Shown in pieces: positions 1 to 7,045 of a stretch of 64,000 nucleotides of DNA (within the stretch, counting starts at the first letter, position 1; every line of letters starts with the position of its first letter). This DNA is from an uncultured Caldilineaceae bacterium (lineage in GTDB: Bacteria; Chloroflexota; Anaerolineae; Caldilineales; Caldilineaceae): the NCBI GenBank assembly GCA_951812725.1, contig OX638330.1, positions 3,699,405 to 3,763,404 of the forward strand. Direction: 5' to 3'. The position numbers were made by a program, and so were the translations under genes. Below the pieces are notes generated by a model. That model was not told where the DNA came from. It saw nothing but the letters and a program-made list of their open reading frames with translations, and made no database searches.

Positions 1-314
1 CGCAGGGCTTGATTTCGCCGGTGGTTGAATACGATCACGTGTACTCCTGTGCGATCGTGGGGGGCGCGGTCTATCGCGGAAGTGACTATCTCGATTTGCA
101 GGGTGTATTCTTCTATGGCGACTTCTGCAGCGGCAGAATCTGGGGGCTGAGACGAGCTGGCGCCGATTCAAACCAAGGCATCTATGACGGCTGGCAGAGC
201 ACACTGCCCGTGAACGCCAAGGTCCCTGTCAGCAGCGTTGGCGAAGATGAAAAGGGCAACGTGTACGTCACTGGCTATCAGGATGGCGTGCTTTACATGA
301 TCACGGGAGAATAG
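1..314 (+). CDS. PQQ-dependent sugar dehydrogenase, C-terminal end (partial)
   Basis: Open from the window edge; the reading frame continues upstream of the first base, so only about the last 104 residues are visible. The segment with YRGSDYLDLQGVFFYGDFC followed by SGRIWGLR is typical of the last blades of the soluble glucose/sorbosone dehydrogenase (GSDH) beta-propeller, where a final GxYxYGDxCSGxIW-type motif precedes the C terminus. The family oxidises aldose sugars with PQQ, usually outside the cytoplasm. The catalytic residues and any signal peptide lie outside the window, so activity cannot be judged. A 140-base gap separates it from glcE. Confidence 0.75.
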   Translation, partial: QGLISPVVEYDHVYSCAIVGGAVYRGSDYLDLQGVFFYGDFCSGRIWGLRRAGADSNQGIYDGWQSTLPVNAKVPVSSVGEDEKGNVYVTGYQDGVLYMITGE

Positions 315-454
315 AGAGTTGAGGTTGCCTGTTACTCACGCCCGGTTTTTGGCCTCGCTGATGGACACCGATACACTGAATGCAGACCTACGGGAAACAG
401 CATTTCAATTCGCCGCCGACAAGGTGAAAGACAGTTGGGCGAGAAGCAGAGACA

Positions 455-1633
455 ATGACCACCGTTGCTGAAATTCAGGATGCAGTGCGAGAGGCGAGGC
501 GGGTGCGCGTTCGGGGAGGCGGCTCCAAACCGGCCCTGTCGCTGCGGGACTGTGAAGACGACGCGCAGTTGCTCAACCTGTCAACCCTAAAGGGGGTGGT
601 CGAGTACCAGCCGGACGAATACACCTTTACAGCCCGCGCCGGCACGTCAGTTGCCGAGATAGGGGCGATGCTGGCGGAAGAGGGACAGTACCTGCCCTTT
701 GATCCGCCGCTGGCCGAACGGGGAGCAACGCTAGGCGGGACGGTTGCGGCCGGGCTCAGCGGGGCGGGGCGTTACCGCTACGGCGGCATCCGCGACTTTC
801 TGATTGGCATTCGCTTTGTCGACGGGCAGGGGCAGGAGATCCGGGGCGGTGGTACGGTGGTAAAGAATGCGGCCGGCTTCGACTTTCCTAAACTATTTGT
901 CGGCAGCCTGGGGAGGCTGGGTGTTTTAACAGAACTGACCTTCAAAGTTTTTCCCCAGCCGCCGGCCTTTGCGACAGTCACCGCCGATTTTGGCACGCTC
1001 TCCGATCTGCTGTCCGCTCTGGACGCGGTGACGCGCAGCGCCATCGACCTGCACGCGGTCGATTTTGCACCAGCAGAGGATGGGTGGACACTGTGGGTGC
1101 GCATTGGCGGTCTGCTGGCCGCGTTGCAAGAGAGGGTGGAGGCATTGCAGGCGGTGGTCACGGCGGGAGCCGGCGAAACGCGCCGCCTTACAAATTTATT
1201 TGGCCAGGACGACGATATTTTGTGGCAACAGGCGCGGTCAATGACCTGGCTAAAGGACGGGATGGCGCTGGTGAAAGTCCCATTGACGCCACAGCGGATC
1301 CCGGCGATGGAGGAAGCGGTCAGCGGATGCAATCTCGCGTCGCGTCGGTATAGTGTCGGCGGGAACCTGCTATGGCTTGGTTGGCCCGACGAGGCGGTAC
1401 CGGCGTTGGATGGGGGAGAGCAGGACGAGCCGCAAGACCTCCACAGCCTTCTGCTAGGCCTGAACATGCAAGGTTTACTGCTCTTGGGGCGTGGGCGGCG
1501 CGCGCCGGAACCAAACAATGGAGACAACGCGGACAGCGGAGAGGACCCTCTGCTGGGCCGGCCGTTACAGAACGCATTCCTGAAGAGGATTGCCGCGGCA
1601 CTGGACCCGGCGGGAAAGTTTGATCCGTGGTAA
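455..1633 (+). CDS. glcE: Glycolate oxidase FAD-binding subunit GlcE
   Basis: 392 residues, close to the usual GlcE length. The N-terminal half is a PCMH-type FAD-binding domain: GGGSKPAL near residue 21, ATLGGTVAAGLSG at 91-103, VKNAAGFDFPKLF at 136-148 and LGVLTELTFKVFP at 155-167, the GlcE version of the FAD_binding_4 signature. The C-terminal half is the short cap that ends with DPAGKFDPW. In the family GlcD, GlcE and GlcF together oxidise glycolate (or another 2-hydroxy acid) to the 2-oxo acid and pass electrons to the membrane. The partner glcF lies one gene downstream; glcD is not in view and may lie elsewhere. The upstream AGAAGCAGAG is only a weak ribosome binding site. Confidence 0.9.
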   Translation: MTTVAEIQDAVREARRVRVRGGGSKPALSLRDCEDDAQLLNLSTLKGVVEYQPDEYTFTARAGTSVAEIGAMLAEEGQYLPFDPPLAERGATLGGTVAAGLSGAGRYRYGGIRDFLIGIRFVDGQGQEIRGGGTVVKNAAGFDFPKLFVGSLGRLGVLTELTFKVFPQPPAFATVTADFGTLSDLLSALDAVTRSAIDLHAVDFAPAEDGWTLWVRIGGLLAALQERVEALQAVVTAGAGETRRLTNLFGQDDDILWQQARSMTWLKDGMALVKVPLTPQRIPAMEEAVSGCNLASRRYSVGGNLLWLGWPDEAVPALDGGEQDEPQDLHSLLLGLNMQGLLLLGRGRRAPEPNNGDNADSGEDPLLGRPLQNAFLKRIAAALDPAGKFDPW

Positions 1634-1662
1634 CAACAGCCATCATATAGAGGAGAAAACTG

Positions 1663-2631
1663 ATGAGAGCGATTCGTATCCAAGAGGTAGGCGACCCCGA
1701 TGTGCTTCAATGCGTTGACCTGCCTACACCGGAGCCTGGCGCAGGCGAGGCGCGCGTAAAAATGGAAGTGGCCGGTGTCAACTTTATCGACACCTACCAC
1801 CGCAGAGGATGGTATCCGATGCCCCTGCCATTCACTCCTGGCGTCGAAGGCGCGGGGATTGTCGATGCAGTCGGCGAGGGTGTAACTGAAGTGGCGGTTG
1901 GGGATGCCGTGGCCTACGGGATGTCGCCCGGGTCATATGCCGAATATGCCATCGTCCCCTCCAGAGTGCTGGTCCATCGCGGCGCGGGGGTAAATGCGCA
2001 ACATGGGGCGGCGGCGATGATCCAGGGGATGACCGCACACTACCTGGCGTGCACCACCTATCCGCTCAAGCCGGGCGACACCTGCCTGGTACATGCTGCG
2101 GCCGGCGGCACCGGCGCCCTGTTGGTGCAAATCGCCAAATTGCGGGGCGCGCGCGTGCTTGGCACGGTTTCGACCGAGGAAAAGGCGCGCATCGCTGAGG
2201 CAGCCGGGGCGGACGCCACGATTCGCTATACCGAAGTGGACTTTGCCGAAGCAGTGCGTGACCTGACCGGAGGCGAAGGTGTCGAGGTCGTATACGATTC
2301 GGTCGGCATCGCCACTTTCGACAAGAGCCTTGATTGCCTGAAGCCGCGCGGGTACATGGTGCTGTTCGGCCAGGCAAGCGGCGTTGTGCCGACGCTGGAT
2401 CCGCAGATTCTCAACCGGAAAGGCTCTCTGTTCCTGACCCGGCCCACGCTGGCCTCCCACATGCTGACGCGGTCAGAGCTTGAAGGGCGGGCTAATGACG
2501 TCTTCAACTGGATCGCGGAAGGCAAGCTGGAATTTCGCATCGACCGCACCTTCCCTCTTGAGGACGCCAAGGGCGCCCACGAATACCTGGAAGCGCGCCA
2601 GACCAAGGGCAAGGTACTGTTGACGACATAA
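1663..2631 (+). CDS. qor: NADPH:quinone oxidoreductase, zinc-independent MDR family
   Basis: 322 residues, usual for quinone oxidoreductase 1. It has an N-terminal GroES-like domain ([14 protein letters not shown] near 39-52, typical of Qor) and a Rossmann domain with AAAGGTG at 145-151 for NADPH. The structural zinc cysteines of alcohol dehydrogenases are absent. It probably reduces quinones or alpha,beta-unsaturated carbonyls in the cytoplasm. A good ribosome binding site (GAGGAGA) precedes the ATG. It sits 29 bases after glcE and 64 bases before glcF, so the three probably form one transcript. Its presence between two subunits of one enzyme is unusual; a link to quinone-coupled glycolate oxidation is only a guess. 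The stop codon overlaps an ATG (TAATG). Confidence 0.88.
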   Translation: MRAIRIQEVGDPDVLQCVDLPTPEPGAGEARVKMEVAGVNFIDTYHRRGWYPMPLPFTPGVEGAGIVDAVGEGVTEVAVGDAVAYGMSPGSYAEYAIVPSRVLVHRGAGVNAQHGAAAMIQGMTAHYLACTTYPLKPGDTCLVHAAAGGTGALLVQIAKLRGARVLGTVSTEEKARIAEAAGADATIRYTEVDFAEAVRDLTGGEGVEVVYDSVGIATFDKSLDCLKPRGYMVLFGQASGVVPTLDPQILNRKGSLFLTRPTLASHMLTRSELEGRANDVFNWIAEGKLEFRIDRTFPLEDAKGAHEYLEARQTKGKVLLTT

Positions 2632-2691
2632 TGCCAGACATCACAGTGTCAGACATCACAGTGTCAGACACACAAGTGCCAGAGCCACCAA
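2632..2691 (+). repeat. Four tandem 15-bp repeats between qor and glcF
   Basis: Four consecutive 15-base units (2632-2646, 2647-2661, 2662-2676, 2677-2691) of the form TGYCAGACATCACAG. The first two differ at one base and the last two are more diverged. The array fills almost the whole gap between the qor stop and the glcF start. Because 15 is a multiple of three, an ATG overlapping the qor stop (2631) reads through the array as a short frame with repeated Ile-Thr-Val-Ser-Asp that ends inside glcF. This is probably replication slippage; a role in spacing or coupling translation is possible but unsupported. Confidence 0.85.
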
Positions 2692-2695
2692 TGCC

Positions 2696-3952
2696 ATGCG
2701 CCACTCGATTCCGGTAGATTCGCTCGGACCGCAAGCGCCGTCGATGGCGGAAGCCGTTGCCAGTTGTGTCCATTGCGGCTTCTGTCTGCCCGCGTGCCCA
2801 ACCTACCTTGCGTTGGGCGAAGAGATGGACTCGCCGCGCGGGCGCATTCTGCTGATGAAGGGCGCGCTCGAAGGCGAACTGTCGCAGGAGGAGGTCCTTC
2901 CGCACGTGGACCGATGCCTGGGCTGCCTGGCGTGCGTCACTGCATGCCCCTCCGGGGTGGAGTACGGCGACCTGCTGACGCCTTTTCGCGAGATGGCGGA
3001 GAAGCAACGGAGCCGTACCCGGATGGAGGAGTTGACGCGGACGCTGACCAACCAGACTCTTCCGTATCCGGGACGTTTTCGGGCCGCGGCCGCCTTGGGG
3101 CGCTATACGAAAATATTCAAGCCGTTTCTGCCGGCGGCGCTGCGAACGATGCTCGATCTGCTACCCGAACGGCTGCCGCCGCGAGACAAGCTGCCGCGGT
3201 TGGCGCCGGCCCGGGGGGAGCGGCGGGCGCGGGTGGCGCTGCTGAGCGGCTGCGTGCAACAGGTGCTGACCCCTGGAATCAACCGCGCTACGGTAGATGT
3301 TTTGACCAGCAACGGCGTTGAAGTGGTGATCCCGCCGAGTCAGGGCTGCTGCGGCGCGCTGTCGATGCATACGGGCGCGGCGGAACAGGCCCGGGGATTC
3401 GCCAGACGCAATTTCAATGTCTTCAAACTGGACGACGTAGACGCGGTGGTGACCAACGCGGCCGGATGCGGCTCCGGCATGCACGAGTACCCGCTATTGT
3501 TCGCAGGTGAAGCGGAAGAGCAAGTGGCGCGGGACTTTGCCGCCAAGGTGCAGGATATCACCGTCTTCCTGGATGCTCTTGGCATCGACTCGCCGGCTCC
3601 GCTGCCGGCGCCGATGACGGTTGCCTACCACGACGCTTGTCACTTGGCACACGCCCAAGGGGTAACGGACGCGCCAAGGCGCCTGCTGTCGGCTGTTCCA
3701 AATCTGACGCTGGTGCCGATCCCGGAGGGAGAGATCTGCTGTGGGTCTGCGGGGAGCTACAACATTGAACAGCCGGAGATTGCGGCCCAGTTGGGCCAGC
3801 GCAAGGCCGAAGCCATTCTCAGCACGGGGGCGCAGGCGGTGGTAACCGGCAACATCGGATGCATGACCCAGATCGAGAGCCACCTGCGGCGACTTGGAAA
3901 GCCCCTGCCCATTTACCACACGATCGAGCTTCTGGCCGGCAGTGAAGTGTGA
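2696..3952 (+). CDS. glcF: Glycolate oxidase iron-sulfur subunit GlcF
   Basis: 418 residues. Two [4Fe-4S] ferredoxin motifs, C24-x2-C27-x2-C30-x3-C34-P and C74-x2-C77-x2-C80-x3-C84-P, are followed by two CCG (cysteine-rich) domains: [10 protein letters not shown] with [11 protein letters not shown], and [12 protein letters not shown] with CCGSAGSYN. This is the GlcF/LutA-type arrangement that carries electrons from a flavin subunit towards quinone at the membrane. Together with glcE it supports a 2-hydroxy-acid oxidase complex. The start at 2696 lies just after the 15-bp repeat array and has no clear ribosome binding site of its own, so translational coupling to upstream genes is plausible. 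Confidence 0.92.
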   Translation: MRHSIPVDSLGPQAPSMAEAVASCVHCGFCLPACPTYLALGEEMDSPRGRILLMKGALEGELSQEEVLPHVDRCLGCLACVTACPSGVEYGDLLTPFREMAEKQRSRTRMEELTRTLTNQTLPYPGRFRAAAALGRYTKIFKPFLPAALRTMLDLLPERLPPRDKLPRLAPARGERRARVALLSGCVQQVLTPGINRATVDVLTSNGVEVVIPPSQGCCGALSMHTGAAEQARGFARRNFNVFKLDDVDAVVTNAAGCGSGMHEYPLLFAGEAEEQVARDFAAKVQDITVFLDALGIDSPAPLPAPMTVAYHDACHLAHAQGVTDAPRRLLSAVPNLTLVPIPEGEICCGSAGSYNIEQPEIAAQLGQRKAEAILSTGAQAVVTGNIGCMTQIESHLRRLGKPLPIYHTIELLAGSEV

Positions 3953-3985
3953 TTAGAAAACTGCGGCTGGATAGCTATTTCTCCA

Positions 3986-4260
3986 AGTAACAGCTCAGCC
4001 ATTTATTTTGGCTGGGCCGTCATCGTTGGCGCCGTTCAGGCTAGTGGTGATGCAACTGGCCAGGAGCGGCTATCTTGTTCTACATCCGCATTGCTGCAAT
4101 GAAAGCGTACTGGCGGTAAGGCGTCGTTTGGGAGGGGGCGTTGCGGGGGCGTCCCCCTGCACAAGAGAGGGCCGAAGGCCCGACCGCCCAAAAGAGAGCA
4201 GTGAGTGAAGAGGAGTGAGAAGAGAAGAACGCAGCTATTCGCCTCAGACAGGGTCGCGAG
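3986..4260 (+). repeat. Interspersed structured repeat, copy 1
   Basis: 275 bp between the convergent ends of glcF and the aminotransferase-like gene. It matches copies at 18587, 29156 and 46981 over its length, most clearly at the 5' end (GTAACNGCTCAGCCA), at TTCAGGCT, in the core, and at the 3' end (TCGCCT...CAGGGTCGCGA). The core has hairpin 1 at 4143-4160 (arms GCGGGGG and CCCCCTGC, with one G-T pair) and hairpin 2 at 4169-4181 (GGGCC-GAA-GGCCC). A GGGCG at about 4136-4140 can pair with CGCCC at 4185-4189 to enclose both. No open reading frame is conserved among the copies. Confidence 0.85.
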
Positions 4261-4561
4261 ATGGCGATGGTGGGGTAGTTACGATTTGAGAAGGCAAGAA
4301 CCAGCGTCAACTCGATTGCGGCAAGCGGAATTCTTAACCGGACAGCAACCCCTTTTTGCAAACCGTTTAACCCGCAGGGCCTAACATAATAGTCGAAGCA
4401 GCCAACCTCCTACTTCAGGGCAGGGATGGCAATCCGGCTTTGACGCAGGGCATCTCCTCAGGACCTTCCCGGCTACGCCAGGATAAGTGTGGCCGGGGCC
4501 CGAAGGTGTGGGCCGTTCGGGGGGATGGATTACACCTTCTCCCATTATTTGATCGGCCTTC
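4261..4561. other. Non-coding gap between convergent genes
   Basis: About 300 bases between repeat copy 1 and the end of the minus-strand aminotransferase-like gene. I see no credible gene, promoter or clear terminator hairpin here. The G-rich stretch at about 4490-4525 has no run of T after it. Confidence 0.4.
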
Positions 4562-5467
4562 TTATTCGGTCAAGATCGGGAAGCCGGCGCTGCTGGTCTG
4601 CTCAGCGTACAGTTGGCGCAGGCGGTCGGTGACGGGACCGCGCTCGGCGCTCCCGATTGTGCGTCCGTCCAACTCGATCACTGGGGTCAGTTCGCCCATC
4701 GTGCCGGTGCAGAACAGTTCGTCGGCCCGGTAGAGCTCCGGCAGTGAAATATCGCGCACTTCGGCCGGTATGCCATGCGTTTGACAGAGATCCAACACCG
4801 TCGCGCGGGTGATCCCTTCGGGACAAGAATGTGTGTGGGGGGTGGCGACTATGCCGCGTTTGACGAGGAACAGGTGGGTCGCGTTGGTTTCGGAGACAAA
4901 GCCGTTAAGATCGAGCATCACTGCATCATCGACACCGGCGGTGTTTGCCTGGATTTTGGCCAATATCGAGTTGAGCATATTGCAGGAGTGAATGTTCTGA
5001 TCAAGACAATCAGGGGGGATGCGGCGGATGCCGGAGGTGATCAGGCGAATTCCACCCCGTTCATAGACGGGCGGTTTGTGCTCGGCAAGAACGATCAGGG
5101 TCGTTCCACTCGTGTTTATGCGGGGATCCATGCCGCTGGTGTACTTGACGCCGCGGGTGAGTGTCAGCCGGATATGGACGTTGTCCTGCATGTTATTGGC
5201 TACCAGGGTGCGCCGCACCTGCTCCACTATTTCCTCATTGGAGGGAACTCGGTCGTAGGCAAGGGCCTTGGCGCCGTCCTGCAGCCGATCCAGATGCTCC
5301 TGCAGCTTGAAGATGCGCCCGTCGTACAGGCGCAGGCCTTCCCAGACGGCATCACCATTCTGCACGGAGGAGTCGAAGGGGCTGACACCGGCCTCGTCTC
5401 TGTGGACGAGTTTTCGGTTGATGTTTACCAACAGGTCGCGGTTGGCTTCGTAAAATTTCTGCAGCAT
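4562..5467 (-). CDS. Fold-type IV aminotransferase-like protein lacking the catalytic lysine
   Basis: 301 residues, class IV (branched-chain / D-amino-acid aminotransferase) fold along the whole length. WEGLRLYDGRIFKLQEHLDR at 42-61, LTLTRGVK at 101-108, the cofactor-binding VSETNATHLF at 191-200 with Glu193, GITRATV at 218-224 and TGTMGELTPVIELDG at 254-268 are all present. In this family a Lys in a (D/N)-I-K-S motif forms the Schiff base with PLP; here the aligned residue is His160 (NIHSCNMLNSILAK), and the codon is clearly CAC. Either it is not a transaminase or it uses another mechanism. It lies 50 bases after a sulfotransferase-like gene on the same strand, last in a probable four-gene operon. 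As I recall, plant BCAT-like proteins carry these two domains fused in the same order. Confidence 0.82.
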   Translation of the reverse strand: MLQKFYEANRDLLVNINRKLVHRDEAGVSPFDSSVQNGDAVWEGLRLYDGRIFKLQEHLDRLQDGAKALAYDRVPSNEEIVEQVRRTLVANNMQDNVHIRLTLTRGVKYTSGMDPRINTSGTTLIVLAEHKPPVYERGGIRLITSGIRRIPPDCLDQNIHSCNMLNSILAKIQANTAGVDDAVMLDLNGFVSETNATHLFLVKRGIVATPHTHSCPEGITRATVLDLCQTHGIPAEVRDISLPELYRADELFCTGTMGELTPVIELDGRTIGSAERGPVTDRLRQLYAEQTSSAGFPILTE

Positions 5468-5517
5468 TGTTCAGAATCCCAAGGCCGAGTAATCGCTGCC
5501 AAGCAGGACGGCGCCGG

Positions 5518-6261
5518 TCAGTGACTACGACCTGCGGTAGTCAGGCGGAAACGGTAGAGTTCCTGATAGATCTCCTGCGCCTGGGCCAGAAGGTCTTCCA
5601 AATGCGGAGGCGGTGTTTCGTCTTTGGGACGGTAGGGGGCGAAACCGGTCGACTTTTCGACGGCAGCGTACCAGTAGGGCGCCCAGACGCCGTCGCTGTC
5701 GCGGCGGCCCGGCGGCCATGAGAGCATACGCTCGGAAAACGGCACTGAAACGGCGTCACACAACTGGTTGAGAATGCCGCGGGGATCTTCCAGCACATCC
5801 TGGCTGTCGATGACAGGCGGGATCGAGCCGCTTTGGTGGCGGACGGCCTCGAACAGCCGCAGCAGCTGGGGGAAGCCCAGATCCATCAGGGAGGGCTGCG
5901 ACCGCACTTTGATGTATGAGGTTATGACCTCGGCCGGCGCCCGGATCAGAAAGCAGTTTGCCAGCTTGCCCACCCAGTCCAAGCTGATATGGTCCAGCAT
6001 GTGGTGGGCCATATGTTTCTGGTACCAGATCGCTGCGCCCTCGGGCAGTGGATCTTCGGTCAGGTTGCGGGCGACGGTGCGCCAGTTGGTTTCATAGCTG
6101 GCAATGATATCGTCTCGCCCCGGGTGATCCATGCCGGTGGCCTGCAGGAAATGGGCGTAGAAGGGTTCGTCGGATACTACCGTTTCGGGCCGGTTTTCCC
6201 ATGCGCGCATAATCGCCGTTGAAATTGTGCGCGGCGCACACCACATGGCAATCCGAGTCAT
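5518..6261 (-). CDS. Sulfotransferase-like P-loop protein
   Basis: 247 residues from the chosen ATG, which is preceded by TTGAGGACC; a TTG four codons upstream is a weaker start. The N terminus has MWCAPRTISTAIMRAW, the PxRSxST-type 5' phosphosulfate-binding loop of sulfotransferase-like P-loop proteins, followed by DEPFYAHFL. The region CFLIRAPAEVITSYIKV near the middle corresponds to the RxPxxxxxS 3' phosphate-binding strand. Whether it binds PAPS is unknown; many members have no known activity. It lies directly upstream of the fold-IV aminotransferase-like gene and 55 bases downstream of the orphan gene, so it is probably co-transcribed with both. Confidence 0.78.
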   Translation of the reverse strand: MTRIAMWCAPRTISTAIMRAWENRPETVVSDEPFYAHFLQATGMDHPGRDDIIASYETNWRTVARNLTEDPLPEGAAIWYQKHMAHHMLDHISLDWVGKLANCFLIRAPAEVITSYIKVRSQPSLMDLGFPQLLRLFEAVRHQSGSIPPVIDSQDVLEDPRGILNQLCDAVSVPFSERMLSWPPGRRDSDGVWAPYWYAAVEKSTGFAPYRPKDETPPPHLEDLLAQAQEIYQELYRFRLTTAGRSH

Positions 6262-6316
6262 AAAGGTCCTCAAGCTGCTGTGGAATTGGTTATGTTGTTA
6301 GCGGAAAGTAGCTGCA

Positions 6317-7045
6317 CTAGCTACTTTCCACCGACGTTGTTGCTCCCGCCCATCCTGCCAGCGTTTCTGCCAGCAGGCGGTAGCGCGCGAGGAGAGCGAG
6401 ACTATATGTATTGGAACTGAGAATGACATGCGGCCTATCCGAATCAGGCTCCAACAACTCAAAACGGATATAGCTGAGCCCTGTCTGTTCCTCTGCGCCG
6501 TTTCCCTCAGCGGCCAGGGGGCCGAGTTCGGAGATGGCGCCGTTGCCTCCATTCTGGAAGTGCAGGTGGGCGATATCTCCATTGCTTGCAACCGACGCCG
6601 CGTCAGCACCCCCTTCGAGCACGGGTGGCGCCTTGATTCCCTGGCTCAGACTGTGCTCCTCCTGCGCCGCCCTGGACGGGGAATCTTGGGTGTCCAGAAA
6701 GCCGGACTCGGAAGGCGAGGCAACTTCCCAGGATATGACTCGGGCAGCCTGCTCGGCGGGCTGAGCGTCGGAGTCAGTCTGCTGGGCGCCTTGGCGGAAA
6801 TGGATCCTCAACTGGGCGGAGTCAGCGACATTCCAGGCTACTACACCATCACAGGTTTGGACACAAGCGACCCGGCTGCGCAAGTAGAAGTGGAGAGTAA
6901 CCAGGTCGTCGGCGTCAACTTCAAAACTCGGCTTCTTTCTCCGCAGCCGCCGGGGGAGAGATTTCGACAGTTGAGGCAGAGGAGAATCCGAGGGGAAAGC
7001 ATATGAACGTACACGTACAAACTCTCTATCTATCAACCTAATCAT
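6317..7045 (-). CDS. Hypothetical protein coupled to the oligopeptidase gene
   Basis: 242 residues, no family recognised. No signal peptide or membrane segment is evident. The N-terminal third (FEVDADDLVTLHFYLRSRV, CDGVVAWNVADSAQLRIHF) and the C-terminal third (GLSYIRFELLEPDSDR, SLALLARYRLLAETLAG) look folded, with a low-complexity Ser/Ala/Glu-rich stretch between them. The start codon overlaps the stop codon of the upstream peptidase gene in an ATGA arrangement, which supports this frame over a 192-codon plus-strand frame covering the same bases. The coupling suggests co-expression with the peptidase; function unknown. Confidence 0.6.
   Translation of the reverse strand: MIRLIDREFVRVRSYAFPSDSPLPQLSKSLPRRLRRKKPSFEVDADDLVTLHFYLRSRVACVQTCDGVVAWNVADSAQLRIHFRQGAQQTDSDAQPAEQAARVISWEVASPSESGFLDTQDSPSRAAQEEHSLSQGIKAPPVLEGGADAASVASNGDIAHLHFQNGGNGAISELGPLAAEGNGAEEQTGLSYIRFELLEPDSDRPHVILSSNTYSLALLARYRLLAETLAGWAGATTSVESS

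Noticed and set aside
2631-2717. 28-codon frame through the 15-bp repeats
   Set aside because: Too short and repetitive, and it ends inside glcF; more likely a by-product of the repeat.
6428-7006. 192-codon plus-strand frame opposite the orphan gene
   Set aside because: The minus-strand frame is coupled to the peptidase by an ATGA overlap and fits the operon; the plus frame has no such support. I keep some doubt.
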